Source: Lachnoclostridium sp. UBA5725 (GTDB lineage Bacteria; Bacillota; Clostridia; Lachnospirales; Lachnospiraceae). Taken from it: a DNA stretch of 64,000 bases. The notes under the pieces are model-generated. The model ran no database searches and was not told the DNA's origin. It was given only the letters and a program-made list of their open reading frames with translations. The stretch spans positions 1 to 64,000 of the forward strand of contig DIGJ01000034.1 of the NCBI GenBank assembly GCA_002419585.1, in the 5' to 3' direction. A program made the position numbers and the translations under genes. This document shows positions 61,922 through 64,000 of this stretch, piece after piece (within the stretch, counting starts at the first letter, position 1; each line of letters opens with the position of its first letter).

Positions 61922-62809
61922 TTATACTTTTTCTTTTCTTATTTTACCGAGAAGTCCAGAAGGTTTTACCAGTAAAACAAGAACAAGAATTCCAAATACA
62001 ATCGCATCTGAAAGTTCGGTTGAAATGTAAGCCTTAGATAAACTCTCGATTAATCCAAGTATGACGCCTCCAAGCATCGCTCCAGGAACGCTTCCGATAC
62101 CACCAAGCACGGCTGCAACAAAGGCTTTGATACCAGGCATAGCACCTAGAGTAGGTCTTAAAGACTGATACTGACAAACATAAAGAATTCCAGCAATTGC
62201 GGCCAATGCAGAACCAATGGCAAAGGTCAGGGATATTGTTTTATTTACATCAATACCCATAAGCTCCGCAGCACCTTTGTCTTCGGATACGGCACGCATT
62301 GCACTTCCCATTTTTGTCTTATGAATAAACCAGGTAAGAACGATCATACAAATCGTTGTTACGATCAAGGTTACGATTGTAATTCCTGATATCGAAACGC
62401 CACCAATCTTGATGCCTTCAAAGGTTACGATCGACGCCTGTGGAATTGGGGTAGCACCAAAGATTAAAAGTGATAAACTCTGTAATAAAAAGCTGACACC
62501 AATCGCAGTAATCAGTACTGCAAGCGGTGGTGCTGAACGTAACGGTTTATATGCAACTCTCTCAATTACAACTCCAAGAATCGTACATACTGCAATCGAG
62601 AACAGAACTGCTGCCACGATTGGTAAATGTAAGAGTGTAATGCCAACATAAAGTGCATACGCCCCCACCATAATAATATCACCATGTGCAAAGTTAATCA
62701 TCTTTGCAATACCGTATACCATTGTGTATCCAAGTGCAATCAAAGCATAAATACTTCCGCTTCGAAGACCATTAATTACCTGTTCCAAAATATTTTGAAG
62801 AATTCCCAT
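61922..62809 (-). CDS. livH: Branched-chain amino acid ABC transporter permease LivH
   Basis: A 295-residue permease with about eight helices. LRSGSIYALIALGYTMVYGI and INFAHGDIIMVGAY open it, and FVAAVLGGIGSVPGAMLGG near the end is conserved. It heads the permease part of the operon. Two hairpins separate it from livK, which likely lets the binding protein be made in excess. Confidence 0.94.
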   Translation of the reverse strand: MGILQNILEQVINGLRSGSIYALIALGYTMVYGIAKMINFAHGDIIMVGAYALYVGITLLHLPIVAAVLFSIAVCTILGVVIERVAYKPLRSAPPLAVLITAIGVSFLLQSLSLLIFGATPIPQASIVTFEGIKIGGVSISGITIVTLIVTTICMIVLTWFIHKTKMGSAMRAVSEDKGAAELMGIDVNKTISLTFAIGSALAAIAGILYVCQYQSLRPTLGAMPGIKAFVAAVLGGIGSVPGAMLGGVILGLIESLSKAYISTELSDAIVFGILVLVLLVKPSGLLGKIRKEKV

Positions 62810-62843
62810 TCTGATACCCTCCTGCTTATTCTATGTATAACCG

Positions 62844-62913
62844 TTTCAGCTGATAAATACAGCTTTGTATTACTCCTATTATAGTGCCTAAAAGTTGTAT
62901 TTATCAACTGAAA
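62844..62913 (-). promoter_or_regulatory. Long-loop inverted repeat in the livK-livH gap
   Basis: TTTCAGCTGATAAATACA (62844-62861) pairs with its near-complement (62896-62913, one mismatch), giving an 18-bp stem with a 34-nt loop. It follows the terminator-like hairpin on the minus strand and ends about 35 bp before the livH start. It may be an RNA stability or processing structure. Confidence 0.55.
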
Positions 62914-62916
62914 TCT

Positions 62917-62973
62917 GTAAAAAGATTGATAGCTTCCAGCGAGTGATCTCCCTTTTGCTATCAATCTTTTTAC
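62917..62973 (-). terminator. Intercistronic terminator-like hairpin after livK
   Basis: A 17-bp perfect stem (GTAAAAAGATTGATAGC and complement) with a 23-nt loop ends in CTTTTTAC on the minus strand, about 35 nt after the livK stop. It probably ends part of the livK transcripts while letting some reach livHMGF. Confidence 0.7.
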
Positions 62974-63007
62974 TATTTATTTCATATTCTCTATTTTTTT
63001 CGTAAAA

Positions 63008-64000
63008 TTATTCAGCGGCTGCATAAGCTCCATCTTTGATTGTAAGGAATTTTGCACCTTTTTGAGGTTCACCAGCTGCTGTAAAGCTGATTCCTGTACC
63101 AGTCAAGCCATCTACAGAAATTTGTGTCATAGAACTAATTAATGCTTCGCTGTCTGTTGATGCTGCTTTTTCTAAGGCTGCTTTGAATACATAAACAACA
63201 TCGTATCCATCTGCTGCAAACTGATCTGGTGTTGCATCGTATTCTTCCTGATATTTTGCTACAAAATCAGCAGCGGTTGGATCTCCTGAGAAGAATGGGC
63301 TTAAGAAAGTTGCACCTTCTGCAGTTGATTTATCTGTTACTGTATCAAGGATACCATCCCATCCATCACTACCAAAGAAAGGAAGGGTAATGGAAAGGTC
63401 GGCTGCCTGTGTTACAATGTGGGCTGCATCGGTATAATAAATTGGTGCAAAAATTGCTTCTGCATCCGTTCCTTTAATGGAAGTAAGCTGCGTATTAAAA
63501 TCTTCACCATCTGCAAATGCTTCTGCTGTTGTGATGGTTCCTCCTAATTCTTCTACTTTTGCTGCAAATGCTTCATAAACACCAGTGCTATATTCATCGG
63601 AGTTTTTATAAATAACAGCTACTTTTTTATAACCTAAATCGGTAATCATATGTGCTGCCATTGTTTCTCCTTGCAGTGGATCGGTAAAGCATAGACGGAA
63701 AACATTATCATTCTTTGTGATATCTGCTGCTGAACCAGATGGTGTAATCATGAGGATTCCATCTTCTTTTGCTAAATCTACAACGGATAAACAAGAACCT
63801 GTCGTAACACAACCTAATAATGCATTCATACCATTATCCATTAAGGAATTATATGCTGTTACCGCTTTATCTGGAGCTGCCTGGTCATCTTCAAATTTTA
63901 GTTCTAATTTAATTGACTTATCACCAACTTTAACTCCACCCGCATCGTTGATTTCTTTTACTGCGATTTCAGCTCCCTGCTTAACAGAAATACCATAAGA
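63008..64000 (-). CDS. livK: Branched-chain amino acid binding protein LivK, partial (5' end beyond window)
   Basis: The frame is open from 63008 to the window edge (331 codons) and starts inside the mature protein (SYGISVKQGAEIAVKEIN), so the start and signal peptide lie beyond 64000. It is a type I periplasmic-binding fold of the Leu/Ile/Val-binding family: LKFEDDQAAPDKAVTAYN, GCVTTGSCLSVVDLAKEDG, LGYKKVAVIYKNSDEYSTG and TLPFFGSDGWDG. It delivers branched-chain amino acids to LivHMGF. Internal ATG codons such as the one at 63841 are not the start. Confidence 0.93.
   Translation of the reverse strand, partial: SYGISVKQGAEIAVKEINDAGGVKVGDKSIKLELKFEDDQAAPDKAVTAYNSLMDNGMNALLGCVTTGSCLSVVDLAKEDGILMITPSGSAADITKNDNVFRLCFTDPLQGETMAAHMITDLGYKKVAVIYKNSDEYSTGVYEAFAAKVEELGGTITTAEAFADGEDFNTQLTSIKGTDAEAIFAPIYYTDAAHIVTQAADLSITLPFFGSDGWDGILDTVTDKSTAEGATFLSPFFSGDPTAADFVAKYQEEYDATPDQFAADGYDVVYVFKAALEKAASTDSEALISSMTQISVDGLTGTGISFTAAGEPQKGAKFLTIKDGAYAAAE

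Overview
The window looks like a chromosomal segment of a low-GC, spore-forming Firmicute of the class Clostridia, most like Lachnospiraceae. The signs are strong GGAG ribosome-binding sites, the conserved cysE-cysS-mrnC-rlmB-sigH block, a HydE maturase, a CWB2-anchored surface protein, BspA-type leucine-rich-repeat proteins and many c-di-GMP enzymes. Nearly all genes lie on the minus strand. Only three real genes are on the plus strand (38565-41267, 42095-43039, 46812-47678), and each overlaps the 3' end of its convergent neighbour.

Region 1 (1-20500) is an accessory region of secreted and cell-surface proteins. It holds a BspA-like LRR/Ig-domain protein split by a frameshift, a broken Ig-domain remnant, an orphan MalT-like LuxR regulator, and an 1812-residue CWB2 protein with six DUF5018-like repeats in ABC-ABC order. 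An AgrC/AgrA-like (GHKL plus LytTR) two-component system follows, then five secreted or membrane-anchored proteins, some with FnIII or GLUG motifs. Two promoters sharing an upstream box precede the large surface protein and a small Cys-rich protein. An 86-bp direct repeat brackets a 3.4-kb surface-protein cassette.

Region 2 (20600-25900) is a YesN/YesM-type two-component system with two solute-binding proteins between the regulator and the kinase, but no transporter permease or ATPase. A 21-bp-spaced direct repeat, typical of an AraC-family operator, lies in front of the next secreted-protein gene.

Region 3 (26000-31000) holds an iron-dependent alcohol dehydrogenase and an AAA ATPase plus TOPRIM-like pair that resembles OLD/AbiL/PARIS-type phage-defence modules. 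It also holds a degraded EAL-HDOD (YuxH-like) gene and a membrane acyltransferase.

Region 4 (31000-46700) is core chromosome. It contains tRNA-Thr, sigH-rlmB-mrnC-cysS-cysE behind a consensus promoter, three c-di-GMP enzymes (GGDEF, PAS-GGDEF-HD-GYP, GGDEF-EAL), ispF, tRNA-Met, a lipid kinase and sbcCD.

Region 5 (46800-64000) has a VanZ-like protein, an AI-2E family protein, a znuABC zinc importer, a DUF368 (PopT-type) protein, hydE, a CheY-like protein, two aminotransferases including hisC, and DUF1015. A roughly 290-bp foldback element sits in front of DUF1015. TraX, a cytidylate-kinase-like protein and the livKHMGF branched-chain amino acid importer complete it; livK runs off the window edge.
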